A stretch of 46,269 nt of DNA from Eubacterium sp. CAG:180 (lineage in GTDB: Bacteria > Bacillota > Clostridia > Oscillospirales > Acutalibacteraceae), in the NCBI GenBank assembly GCA_000432435.1, contig HF993130.1, forward strand, positions 55,593 through 101,861. Reading direction: 5' to 3'. The position numbers and the translations under genes are program-made. This document shows positions 7,977-15,584 of this stretch, in pieces. Numbering within the stretch: the stretch's first letter is position 1; the number at the start of each line of letters is the position of its first letter. The notes under the pieces were generated by a model. That model was not told the DNA's origin. It saw nothing but the letters and a program-made list of their open reading frames with translations, and searched no databases.

Positions 7977-8699
7977 TTAAAGAAGGCTTGCGGCGTCCTT
8001 ATCGAGATAAATCACGGTATCGCGATGGAACTGAAGAATCGACGCCGGGCAAGCGGGCGAAACCTCACCGTCAACGAGAGCCTTTACGGCGTCTGCCTTG
8101 GCTTTTCCGGTAGCTATAAGTATAATTTTTTTCGCGCTCATAATAGAACCGACGCCCATGGTAAGCGCATAATGCGGCATGGGGTTTTCATCAAAGTATT
8201 TTGAGTTTGCCTCAATGGTGCTCTCTGTAAGCTTTACCTTAAACGAGCCCTTTGTAAAATGATTTGACGGCTCATTAAAACCTATATGGCCGTTTCTGCC
8301 GACGCCGAGAAGCTGAATATCAATACCTCCGGCATTCCTTATAAGCTTATCATAGGCGCGGCACTCCTCATCGACATCATCGGCGTTGCCGTTCAGGAAA
8401 TGCACATTTTCTTCTTTTATATCGGTATTATTAAAAAACTGAACGTGCATAAATGTGTAATAGCTGTTTTTGTCGTTTTTTGGCAAAGCCACATATTCAT
8501 CAAGGTTAAAAGTTTTGACATTTTCAAGACTTACAAGTCCGTTTTTATACTGCTCGCAAATATATTTGTAAGTCGGTATCGGAGACGCTCCCGTGGCAAG
8601 TCCGAGTACGATACCCGGCTTTGCATTGACGGCTTTTACAAATTCCGAGCCGACCTCTTTTCCTATTTCTTCGGCATTGTCATAAATTTTGATTTCCAT
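7977..8699 (-). CDS. nagB: Glucosamine-6-phosphate deaminase
   Basis: NagB converts glucosamine-6-phosphate to fructose-6-phosphate and ammonia in amino-sugar breakdown and cell-wall recycling. The 240-residue protein is full length. It shows the phosphate-binding GLATGASPIPTY (33-44), the catalytic Asp67 in NLDEY, and GVGRNGHIGFNEP with His138 and Glu143. ATG 8699 is chosen because GGAG lies 8 bases upstream; the in-frame GTG at 8708 overlaps that site. It is monocistronic, with its own promoter and terminator, and no nagA is seen nearby. Confidence 0.95.
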   Translation of the reverse strand: MEIKIYDNAEEIGKEVGSEFVKAVNAKPGIVLGLATGASPIPTYKYICEQYKNGLVSLENVKTFNLDEYVALPKNDKNSYYTFMHVQFFNNTDIKEENVHFLNGNADDVDEECRAYDKLIRNAGGIDIQLLGVGRNGHIGFNEPSNHFTKGSFKVKLTESTIEANSKYFDENPMPHYALTMGVGSIMSAKKIILIATGKAKADAVKALVDGEVSPACPASILQFHRDTVIYLDKDAASLL

Positions 8700-8739
8700 G
8701 TTTTTCACTCCGTATGCTTTAAACTCATAAACGCCTATT

Positions 8740-8767
8740 ATTATAGCATAACAAAGACTTTTTTCAA
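8740..8767 (-). promoter_or_regulatory. Sigma-A promoter of nagB
   Basis: On the minus strand TTGAAA (8767-8762) and TATAAT (8745-8740) are 16 bp apart, about 40 bases before the nagB start. Confidence 0.75.
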
Positions 8768-8773
8768 CATTTA

Positions 8774-8802
8774 TTTACCTGTCGCACAAAATATGATACA
8801 AT
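8774..8802 (+). promoter_or_regulatory. Probable sigma-A promoter of acpS-nnr
   Basis: TTTACC (8774-8779) and TACAAT (8797-8802) are 17 bp apart, 28 bases before acpS. The spacer contains TGTCGCA (8780-8786), a Spo0A-box-like core. Confidence 0.55.
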
Positions 8803-8830
8803 TAATCAAAAGCGAATACGGAGGAAAACC

Positions 8831-9211
8831 ATGATAAACTGCGGCACCGATATTGTAAAAATATCAAGGCTTGAAAAGGCGTTGGAAACGCCCGGATTCT
8901 ATGAAAAGGTTTTCGGCAAAAGCGAGCGTGCGGAATTTGAAAAACGCGGCGCAAGGCTTGAAAGTCTCGCCGCCGCATTTGCGGCAAAGGAAGCATTCGG
9001 CAAAGCCCTGGGAACCGGAATACGCGGCTTTTCCCTGTGCGAAGCGGAAGTTCTGCATAAGGAAAACGGCGCGCCGTACCTTTTTCTGTCCGGAAAAGCA
9101 AAAGCCGTATCGGATAAAATACACGCCGAATTCTCGCTGTCGCTCTCGCACGACGGCGACTATGCCACGGCATTTGTAATCTGCGTTACGAAAGGTGAAA
9201 ACATATTATGA
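8831..9211 (+). CDS. acpS: Holo-[acyl-carrier-protein] synthase
   Basis: AcpS moves the 4'-phosphopantetheine arm from CoA to the serine of acyl carrier protein, which activates it for fatty acid synthesis. The 126-residue protein has the Mg-binding Asp7 in GTDIV and Glu54 in AAKEAFGKALGTG, and ends with SLSHDGDYATAFV, all standard. GGAGG precedes ATG 8831. The stop overlaps the nnr start (ATGA), so the two are translationally coupled; acpS and nnr are common neighbours in Firmicutes. Confidence 0.95.
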   Translation: MINCGTDIVKISRLEKALETPGFYEKVFGKSERAEFEKRGARLESLAAAFAAKEAFGKALGTGIRGFSLCEAEVLHKENGAPYLFLSGKAKAVSDKIHAEFSLSLSHDGDYATAFVICVTKGENIL

Positions 9212-10746
9212 TGAAAATATTGCCGTCAAATGAAATCAGAGAGATAGAGGCGAAGGCAAACCAAAGCGGTATATCGTATTTAAGGCTTATGGAAAACGCC
9301 GGCAGCGCCTGCGCCAAGGCGATACGCAAGAAATTCGACAAGACGACAAGACGAAACGTAACCATTGTGTGCGGCAAGGGCAAAAACGGAGGAGACGGAT
9401 ATGTTATAGCGCGAAAGCTTGCCGAAAATGAATATAATGTCAACGTTGTACTTACATCACGTGAGCCGTCCGTCGGAGACGCAGGCGAGATGCTGTCGCG
9501 AATTCGCGGCACGGATATAGGCATCTATCTTTACGACGATGACATCGAGCTTTGTGAAGAGCTCATAGTCGGAGCCGACATTACTGTCGACGCTGTTTTC
9601 GGAACCGGATTTAAAGGAGCCGCCGACGAAAAGAACGCGCGCATCTTCAAGGCTATATCAAAAAGCCTCGGATACACCGTAAGCATTGACATACCGAGCG
9701 GCATAGAGGCCGATTCGGGATATGTAAAAGGTGCCGCCGTTAAGGCTCAAATGACAATAGCGGTTATGGCGCTGAAAAATTCACTCGTGACATTCCCGGC
9801 TGCGGAATTCGCAGGCAATGTTATAGTGGTACCGATAGGAATCCCGGAGGAAATATTCAGCGAATACACGGGAGCTTATACCCTGAGTCCCGATGAAATA
9901 CGCTCTAAATTTCCGCACAGAAAAGAAAACGCAAACAAGGGCGACTTCGGCAAAGGCCTTATTATTGCCGGAAGCTACGATATGCCGGGAGCCGCGGTTA
10001 TAGCGTCTGCGGCAGCCGTAAACAGCGGAGCAGGGCTTATAAAGCTCGCCTTTCCGGACAAAGCATATCCCGCGGTAACCTCATCGTGTCCGGAAAAAAT
10101 ACTGTTGCCGCTTATGACAAACAATAACGGCAAAATTTCATCGCAAAACATTAAAAAGATAGAGGACGAGCTCGGCAAATGTGACGCCGTTTTAATCGGC
10201 TGCGGAATGGGCTGCGACCACGACACCGCCGCCATAGCGGAAACCGTGCTGAAAAGCTCCGCCGTGCCCGTAATAATAGACGCAGACGGCATAAATGCCC
10301 TTAAAGACAATATAAATGTTATAAAGAGCTGTTTGTCTCCGGTAGTCATAACCCCTCACCCGGGCGAAGCCGCAAGAATTCTCGACTGCACGGTCGGTGA
10401 AATCGAAAAAGACAGAAAAGCCGCCTGCAAGGCCATATTCGAAAAGACAGGCGCGGTGGTTGTGCTCAAAGGCTCGCGCACAATTGTGACCGCTAACGGA
10501 ATAGACTTCTACGTAAATCTCACCGGTAATCCCGGTATGGCAACCGCAGGCTCGGGGGATATGCTGTCGGGTATTATACTGTCGTTTATCTGTCAGAAAA
10601 TAAAGCCTTTTTCCGCGGCGGTGTGCGGCGTATTCGTACACGGAATGGCGGGAGATATTGTAAAAAGCAAATACTCCATGATGGGCACCACGCCCACAAG
10701 GATGACAGAGGAGCTGCCGAAGATACTCAGGTCTCTTGAGCGCTGA
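9208..10746 (+). CDS. nnr: Bifunctional NAD(P)H-hydrate epimerase / ADP-dependent NAD(P)H-hydrate dehydratase
   Basis: This metabolite-repair enzyme converts damaged hydrated NAD(P)H back to NAD(P)H. The N-terminal half is the YjeF/NnrE epimerase with CGKGKNGGDGYVIARKL (NGGDG at 60-64) and the catalytic-type VDAVFGTGF. The C-terminal half is the NnrD ribokinase-like dehydratase with VITPHPGEAARIL, VVLKGSRT and the GSGDML motif (448-453). At 512 residues it is the normal fused length. AAAGGTGA precedes the ATG at 9208, and a second ATG follows directly at 9211; the first is chosen because of the overlap with the acpS stop. Confidence 0.95.
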   Translation: MMKILPSNEIREIEAKANQSGISYLRLMENAGSACAKAIRKKFDKTTRRNVTIVCGKGKNGGDGYVIARKLAENEYNVNVVLTSREPSVGDAGEMLSRIRGTDIGIYLYDDDIELCEELIVGADITVDAVFGTGFKGAADEKNARIFKAISKSLGYTVSIDIPSGIEADSGYVKGAAVKAQMTIAVMALKNSLVTFPAAEFAGNVIVVPIGIPEEIFSEYTGAYTLSPDEIRSKFPHRKENANKGDFGKGLIIAGSYDMPGAAVIASAAAVNSGAGLIKLAFPDKAYPAVTSSCPEKILLPLMTNNNGKISSQNIKKIEDELGKCDAVLIGCGMGCDHDTAAIAETVLKSSAVPVIIDADGINALKDNINVIKSCLSPVVITPHPGEAARILDCTVGEIEKDRKAACKAIFEKTGAVVVLKGSRTIVTANGIDFYVNLTGNPGMATAGSGDMLSGIILSFICQKIKPFSAAVCGVFVHGMAGDIVKSKYSMMGTTPTRMTEELPKILRSLER

Positions 10747-10763
10747 TTGAAGGAGTATATTTA

Positions 10764-11276
10764 ATGAAAAAAATCCTTTCGCTTCTTTTTGCACTCATTT
10801 TGCTGTTGTGCGGATGTTCCGGAAAGGATGGTAAAAAAGGCAGAGGTCAAAAATATGTGTTTCCGCCGTCAGACGCCTTTTCTGCCGAAATAACGGCAAA
10901 GCAAGGCGACTTTACATTTTCGGGATTGCTCATATTTTCATCGGAAAGCGGTCTTACGCTCAGCTATTCCGAGCCGTCGGACATAGCGGGCATCACCGTG
11001 TCGCTTAAAGGCGACACAGCAACGGTTGCCTGCCCCGAAATGAAGCCTGTTATCGTGTCTTTGCCAGACTCATCGGCACTGTGCTTTACGGAAAGGGTTT
11101 TTGACGCTCTGAAAAACGGCGAATGCGACGGTTATGCTTTCGGTGGCAGGATAATCAATGAGGGCACCTTCGGCGGCACCGATTTTCGAGTGACAAGAGA
11201 CAAAGCCACGCACAATATAATGTCTGTCGAATCGAGTGCTTACGGCATATACATAGAGTTTAAATACACAGCATAG
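10764..11276 (+). CDS. Putative lipoprotein of unknown function
   Basis: The 170-residue protein starts with a lipoprotein signal peptide, MKKILSLLFALILLLCGCSG, with Cys18 as the likely lipidated residue. A basic Gly/Lys linker follows, then a beta-rich region of about 140 residues with repeated short strands (FTFSGLLIF, GLTLSYSEP, ITVSLKG), which looks like a LolA/LppX-type half-barrel, though no motif proves it. AGGAG lies 8 bases upstream of ATG. It is the last gene of the acpS-nnr unit, 17 bases after nnr, with a strong terminator behind it. No specific function can be given. Confidence 0.8.
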   Translation: MKKILSLLFALILLLCGCSGKDGKKGRGQKYVFPPSDAFSAEITAKQGDFTFSGLLIFSSESGLTLSYSEPSDIAGITVSLKGDTATVACPEMKPVIVSLPDSSALCFTERVFDALKNGECDGYAFGGRIINEGTFGGTDFRVTRDKATHNIMSVESSAYGIYIEFKYTA

Positions 11277-11280
11277 CGCA

Positions 11281-11316
11281 AAAGAGCGGTAAAGGCATAA
11301 GCCTTTACCGCTCTTT
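11281..11316. terminator. Strong bidirectional terminator between the lipoprotein gene and rubrerythrin
   Basis: AAAGAGCGGTAAAGGC (11281-11296) pairs perfectly with GCCTTTACCGCTCTTT (11301-11316) around an ATAA loop, a 16-bp stem with A/T ends on both sides. It serves the two convergent genes. Confidence 0.9.
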
Positions 11317-11339
11317 TGCTGCATTATTTGGAATTTTTC

Positions 11340-11882
11340 TTAATAGTTTTCGGCTTTCATCTGGAAATATGCCTGAGGGTGCTTGCATACGGGGCAAACA
11401 TCGGGAGCTTTTTGTCCGATTACGATATGGCCGCAGTTTGAGCACTGCCATATAGCGTCGCCGTCTTTTGAAAATACCATTTCATTTTTAACATTTAGAA
11501 GAAGCGTTCTGTAACGCTCCTCGTGCTCCTTTTCAATAGCCGCAACCATCAAAAAGAGGTCGGCTATCTCATCGAAGCCCTCTTCTTTTGCCTCTTTGGC
11601 AAAACCGGCATACATATCGGTCCACTCGTAGTTTTCGCCGTTAGCCGCGTCCTCGAGGTTTTCCGCGGTATCAGGTATCGAGCCGCCGTGCAGGAGTTTA
11701 AACCAAATTTTGGCGTGCTCCTTTTCGTTGTTTGCGGTTTCTTCAAAAATATTTGCTATCTGAACAAAGCCGTCCTTTTTAGCCTTAGACGCATAATAAG
11801 TGTACTTATTTCTCGCCTGTGATTCACCTGCGAATGCCGCCATAAGATTTTTTTCGGTTTTTGAACCTTTAAGTTCTGCCAT
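11340..11882 (-). CDS. rbr: Rubrerythrin
   Basis: Rubrerythrin is a di-iron peroxidase that detoxifies hydrogen peroxide in anaerobes. The N-terminal four-helix bundle carries the metal ligands (FAGESQARNKY, EETANNEKEHAK and AAIEKEHEERY). The C-terminal rubredoxin-like knuckle has Cys147, Cys150, Cys163 and Cys166. The length of 180 residues is typical. ATG 11882 is preceded by AAGAGGT. It stands alone and is convergent with the acpS unit. I could not identify a convincing promoter or PerR box in the 100 bases upstream. Confidence 0.95.
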   Translation of the reverse strand: MAELKGSKTEKNLMAAFAGESQARNKYTYYASKAKKDGFVQIANIFEETANNEKEHAKIWFKLLHGGSIPDTAENLEDAANGENYEWTDMYAGFAKEAKEEGFDEIADLFLMVAAIEKEHEERYRTLLLNVKNEMVFSKDGDAIWQCSNCGHIVIGQKAPDVCPVCKHPQAYFQMKAENY

Positions 11883-11955
11883 AGCTTTTACCTCTTTCTA
11901 TTAAAAATAATATATTTGCAATCGAAATTTCTTCCGAAAAGCAAGACAAAGTATT

Positions 11956-11986
11956 TGGGTAAGCGATAATAATCCGAACTTACCTA
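11956..11986. repeat. 31-bp palindromic repeat, copy at the end of ytqA
   Basis: The segment starts TGGGTAAG and ends CTTACCTA, with loop core CGATAATAATCCGAA. It matches the 31-bp unit at 18343-18373 (opposite orientation) except at a few places. In this copy T11960 faces A11982 where the other copy has a C-G pair, so the stem is kept by a compensating change. It overlaps the ytqA stop codon (11986-11984). Confidence 0.7.
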
Positions 11987-12910
11987 CGGTTTAGCCGCGG
12001 TATTTTCGTATGCGCTGCCCTCAAAAACATTCCGCTCCGCAAAGGCGCGGTTTATAGTATTTAATACATTCTTTTTGTCCGCCGACCACAAGGGCGACAC
12101 CAAAAGGCTCTTCGGCGCGTCTCCGGTGAGGCGGTGAATTACCGTTTGCGGCGGCAAAATCGGCAAAATTTCACACAAAATATTGACGTATTCGTCTAAG
12201 GTCAGCGTTTTAAATTCTTTTTCGAGATACATTTTTTCAAGTGCGGTTCCCCGGAGCACGTGCAAAAGCTGTAATTTTATACCGTCGGAATGAACCTCAG
12301 CTATATGGCGCGCCGTATTTTTCATATCCTCGGTCGTTTCATGCGGCAAGCCTATTATCATATGCGTCACAACATTCACGCCGATGCCTTTAAGCTTATA
12401 TACGGCTTCGTCATAAACACACAGCGGATAGCCCCTTCGTATAAGTTTTCCCGTTACCTCATTCGAGGTCTGAAGCCCAAGCTCGACGAAAACAGGCTTT
12501 ATTTTATTTAATTCTTCCAATAGCTCAACTACATCGGGTGGCAAACAATCGGGTCTTGTGCCTATTGACAGAGCCGCTATGCGTTCGTCCTCGACAGCCG
12601 TACAAAACAGCTTTTCGAGATACGGACGCGGTGCATAGGTGTTTGTGTAGCTTTGAAAATAGGCTATAAATTTCTCCGCTTTAGTCTTGCCGCTTATACG
12701 GGCTACGGCATCGGTGATTTGTGCCTGCACGTCGCCGGTATATCTTTCTGCGAAGTCTCCGCTGCCGCCCTCGCTGCAAAATATACAGCCGCCTGTTCCT
12801 TTTGTCCCGTCGCGGTTCGGACAGGTCATACCGCCGTCAAGGGCTAATTTATACACCTTTTCGCCGAAGGTATCCTTAAGATAATCGTTTAACGAACGGT
12901 AGCGTCTCAT
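11984..12910 (-). CDS. TIGR01212-family radical SAM protein (YtqA/MnmL-like)
   Basis: The 308-residue enzyme has the family signature MTCPNRDGTKGTGGCIFCSEGG with an unusual CX11CX2C cluster motif (Cys30, Cys42, Cys45), followed by the strand FIAYFQSYTNTYAP and GTRPDCLPPDVVELL. The family includes B. subtilis YtqA, which, as I recall, takes part in forming mnm5(s2)U at the wobble position of tRNA; E. coli YhcC is another member. No YtqB methyltransferase is seen next to it. ATG 12910 overlaps the ansA stop (ATGA). It is the last gene of a long minus-strand run, and no intrinsic terminator follows, only the 31-bp palindrome. Confidence 0.85.
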   Translation of the reverse strand: MRRYRSLNDYLKDTFGEKVYKLALDGGMTCPNRDGTKGTGGCIFCSEGGSGDFAERYTGDVQAQITDAVARISGKTKAEKFIAYFQSYTNTYAPRPYLEKLFCTAVEDERIAALSIGTRPDCLPPDVVELLEELNKIKPVFVELGLQTSNEVTGKLIRRGYPLCVYDEAVYKLKGIGVNVVTHMIIGLPHETTEDMKNTARHIAEVHSDGIKLQLLHVLRGTALEKMYLEKEFKTLTLDEYVNILCEILPILPPQTVIHRLTGDAPKSLLVSPLWSADKKNVLNTINRAFAERNVFEGSAYENTAAKP

Positions 12911-13938
12911 TTTTCTTCCTGCGGTAATGATTCGTAATAAATATCATTTGAAATCAGCGTATCAATATTTTTGAGAGACGAATTGTATGCCGCGCGAAGC
13001 TTTGAAACGGCAGCCGGCACGCTGACTGAATAGATAGGCTCTGCGCCGTGCTCGTAAATTTGCTTTGACGTCTCGTATATGTCATCTGTCTTTCTGAGCC
13101 CGGCAAGATATACGTCTACACCGTTTTTGTGGCACTCGTCGCAAAATTCGGGAAGCCCAAAGGAGCCGCCCGCGCAGGGTGCCGAGCCCGTATGATATGT
13201 AACATTAACAACCGCACAGACATTATCATGCTTTATGCGAAGCTCGGAATAGTCAAGCCCCGGATATGATTTTAAGAGCACCACTCTTCCGGACAGCTCG
13301 AACTCTCCGTCCGTTATACCGGAAAGAGGCTTTGAAAGCTCCTCCTGAGACGGCAAACGCGAATCATTTGAGAATATAATTTTACCGTCCTTGAATTCTG
13401 CCAAAACGGCATCGCCGAGCGAATGGAAATCGTCGTGAAGGAAGTCGGCTTCGGTGAGCCTTGTAGCAAGGTGAATATATGTTTTGCCGTCGCTGTTTTC
13501 GTATGGGACAAAGAACCCCCTACCGCCGGCTTTAAGATATTCCACGGCGGCACGGAAATTTACAAACGCGTTGCTCTTCGGGTGCTTAAGAGGATAATTC
13601 GCTCCGACAAATCCCACGGGAATAGGGAGACTGCGGCACACCATTGCCGCAAGCGACGACGTATATGCGAGCGTATCGGTTCCGTGCAGAACGATTACGC
13701 CGTCATATTTTTCGGTATCAACCGCAAGCAGCCTGTTTATAAGCTTTTCGTAAAAAGGCTCGGTGACATTTTCGGAAAGAATATCCGAAACGCTCTCACA
13801 GTCAAATTCCGCCACGTCCTGAAACGAGGACTCATAGAGCAGTACAAGCAGGGCCGTTGCGTTTTTGTCGGGTGACATAACCCCGTCCTTTGTCGCAGAG
13901 CCTATTGTTCCGCCTGTTGACAACACAAGTATTTTCAT
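12907..13938 (-). CDS. ansA: L-asparaginase
   Basis: This enzyme hydrolyses asparagine to aspartate and ammonia. The 343-residue protein begins with STGGTIG, with nucleophile Thr8, and carries the second catalytic motif HGTDT (85-89) with Thr87-Asp88. The PVGFVGANYPLKHPKSNAFVNFRAAVEYL segment corresponds to the usual asparaginase VVLTGAMRP...DGPxNL region in a diverged form. There is no signal peptide, so it is cytosolic (type I). Both ends overlap the neighbours by ATGA, so it is translated as part of the alaS-to-ytqA run. Confidence 0.85.
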   Translation of the reverse strand: MKILVLSTGGTIGSATKDGVMSPDKNATALLVLLYESSFQDVAEFDCESVSDILSENVTEPFYEKLINRLLAVDTEKYDGVIVLHGTDTLAYTSSLAAMVCRSLPIPVGFVGANYPLKHPKSNAFVNFRAAVEYLKAGGRGFFVPYENSDGKTYIHLATRLTEADFLHDDFHSLGDAVLAEFKDGKIIFSNDSRLPSQEELSKPLSGITDGEFELSGRVVLLKSYPGLDYSELRIKHDNVCAVVNVTYHTGSAPCAGGSFGLPEFCDECHKNGVDVYLAGLRKTDDIYETSKQIYEHGAEPIYSVSVPAAVSKLRAAYNSSLKNIDTLISNDIYYESLPQEEK

Positions 13939-14543
13939 ATTTTTACACCTTCGTTTAGCTTCTGTATTTCTCTTTTGTAATCATCAAAATCCATAAATGA
14001 ATTTATGAGCTTCAGCATAGAATTAGAGGAGAGATGCTCCGGCAAATCAAGCTGTTTTAAAAACCTTGCTCTTTTTTCGGCACTGTCTTTGCCGCCGGAA
14101 AGACCGTCAAGAAAAAGGTCGGTCTTAGTAACAGACCGTATTTTTTTAGGGGATTCGGCATCGACGTCAAACTTAACGCCCGCTTTTTTGAGAGCATCTA
14201 TTATAACGTCGCTCTTTACGCCCTCGACGCCCAATTTTCCCTCTTTTGACGGTTCGCTCTTGCGTTTTTCCTTTCCGAATATGTCGGGAATATACACGTT
14301 TATGAGCTGCTCTTTCGGAACGATTCCGTTTAAAAAAGAACGTATCGTAAAGCCTGCCGAATCGCTGTCCGTCAAAATAAGTATACCCCTTGTTTCTGCT
14401 AAGCGGCGTATGAGCTTTTGCTTGTTTTTATCCTTAAATATTCCGAATCCGTCTGTTTCGATTATCAGGGTATCAAGTATATTTGATACCTTTATTTTGT
14501 CATATTTGCCCTCAACTATGACGGCTTGCTTTATTTGTATCAT
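13935..14543 (-). CDS. rnmV: Ribonuclease M5 (5S rRNA maturation)
   Basis: RNase M5 cleaves precursor 5S rRNA to its mature form. The N-terminal Toprim domain shows VIVEGKYDK with catalytic Glu11 and LTDSDSAG with Asp59 and Asp61. The middle has the family's IPDIFGKEKRKSEPSKEGKLGVEGV stretch, which contacts rRNA, and the C-terminal RNase M5 domain ends in a helical segment. The 202-residue length is near the usual 180-200. rnmV commonly sits next to tatD or ksgA, so a place between holA and ansA is somewhat unusual. It abuts the holA stop with no gap. Confidence 0.9.
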   Translation of the reverse strand: MIQIKQAVIVEGKYDKIKVSNILDTLIIETDGFGIFKDKNKQKLIRRLAETRGILILTDSDSAGFTIRSFLNGIVPKEQLINVYIPDIFGKEKRKSEPSKEGKLGVEGVKSDVIIDALKKAGVKFDVDAESPKKIRSVTKTDLFLDGLSGGKDSAEKRARFLKQLDLPEHLSSNSMLKLINSFMDFDDYKREIQKLNEGVKI

Positions 14544-15584
14544 TTACTGTTCACTCCGAAGCAGCTCAACAAGCAGCTTTTCGAGAATTATTTTTTCGTC
14601 GGTTACTCTGATTTTGAGTTTTCTGTCCGCTTCATTTAACGAATCGAGATTTTTACGCAGAGTCTTTATGCTTATATTGCGGCTGTCGTAAGAGGCATTG
14701 CGAAGCCTGAATTCCCTGCCGCGGTAATTGTAACAGCTTGCGGCAAAATTCGCTTTTTCTCCCGATGACACGGCAACCTTGGCGCGGTACATATCGACGA
14801 ACGCCATTATCATAGTGCCTAAAATCAGCTCCGGCTTTTCCTTTTCCGCAAACAGCTTATGAAGAACCGAAAACGCCTTTTTGCCGTCGTTTTTCGTTAC
14901 AGCCCTTGACAGGTCAAACACGCTTGCTTCAAGTGATTTTACGCACACCTCGTCAATGTCCGTTTTTGTTATCTGATCCCCGTTTTTGAAATTGCACAGC
15001 TTATCGGTCTCGTTTTGCAGAATCGTAAGGTCGTTTCCGCTTGTCTCTATAAGATATGCCGCCGTCTCACGGTCTATATTGCAGCCGCGCTTTGCGGCAC
15101 CCGACATTATAATTTTTGTAAGTGACGTAACATCGAGCCTGTCAAAGCATATCTCCGCTCCGTATTTTTGAAACTGCGCAATGATGCTTTTATATTTTGC
15201 GTTACGTTTTGCATCTACGCTCACCGTGTCTTGTAAAAATATTATCACGGTACTGTCGGGAAGCTCCTTGAGAAACGATTCAAATGCGCTTTTATCCGAT
15301 GAATATATTGAATCCAAGGGGTAATCCTTAGCTACAACGCAGGCATATCCGCCGAAAGCCGGAAGAGTTTCCGATGCGGCGCGCACTTCTTCAAAGGTAC
15401 TGCCCTGCGAATAATCGAATCGCTTTAAGTTAAAGCCCTCCATACCCGACGCAACGCATTTTGAGGCTATAAGCTCCGAATAATAATGCTTTAAATAATC
15501 CTCTTCTCCGTATATTAAATATGAACGCTCAAATTTTTCTTCTTTCAGCTGCGCTTTGAGCTGTTTTGTGTCAAGACTCGGCAT
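14544..15584 (-). CDS. holA: DNA polymerase III delta subunit
   Basis: HolA is the clamp-loader wrench that opens the DnaN sliding clamp. The 346-residue protein begins PSLDTKQLKAQLKEEKFERSYLIYGEEDYLKHYY, typical for the family, continues with an AAA+-like core lacking an ATP-binding motif, and ends with the helical collar. ETSGNDLTILQNETDKLCNF is a recognisable conserved segment. The start ATG shares one base with the comEC stop (TAATG), with GGAGG just upstream. comEC-holA is a very common gene pair in Firmicutes. Confidence 0.93.
   Translation of the reverse strand: MPSLDTKQLKAQLKEEKFERSYLIYGEEDYLKHYYSELIASKCVASGMEGFNLKRFDYSQGSTFEEVRAASETLPAFGGYACVVAKDYPLDSIYSSDKSAFESFLKELPDSTVIIFLQDTVSVDAKRNAKYKSIIAQFQKYGAEICFDRLDVTSLTKIIMSGAAKRGCNIDRETAAYLIETSGNDLTILQNETDKLCNFKNGDQITKTDIDEVCVKSLEASVFDLSRAVTKNDGKKAFSVLHKLFAEKEKPELILGTMIMAFVDMYRAKVAVSSGEKANFAASCYNYRGREFRLRNASYDSRNISIKTLRKNLDSLNEADRKLKIRVTDEKIILEKLLVELLRSEQ

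Noticed and set aside
11883..11955. PerR box or promoter for rubrerythrin
   Set aside because: The region is AT-rich, but no -35/-10 pair with proper spacing and no TTATAAT-type palindrome could be placed with confidence.
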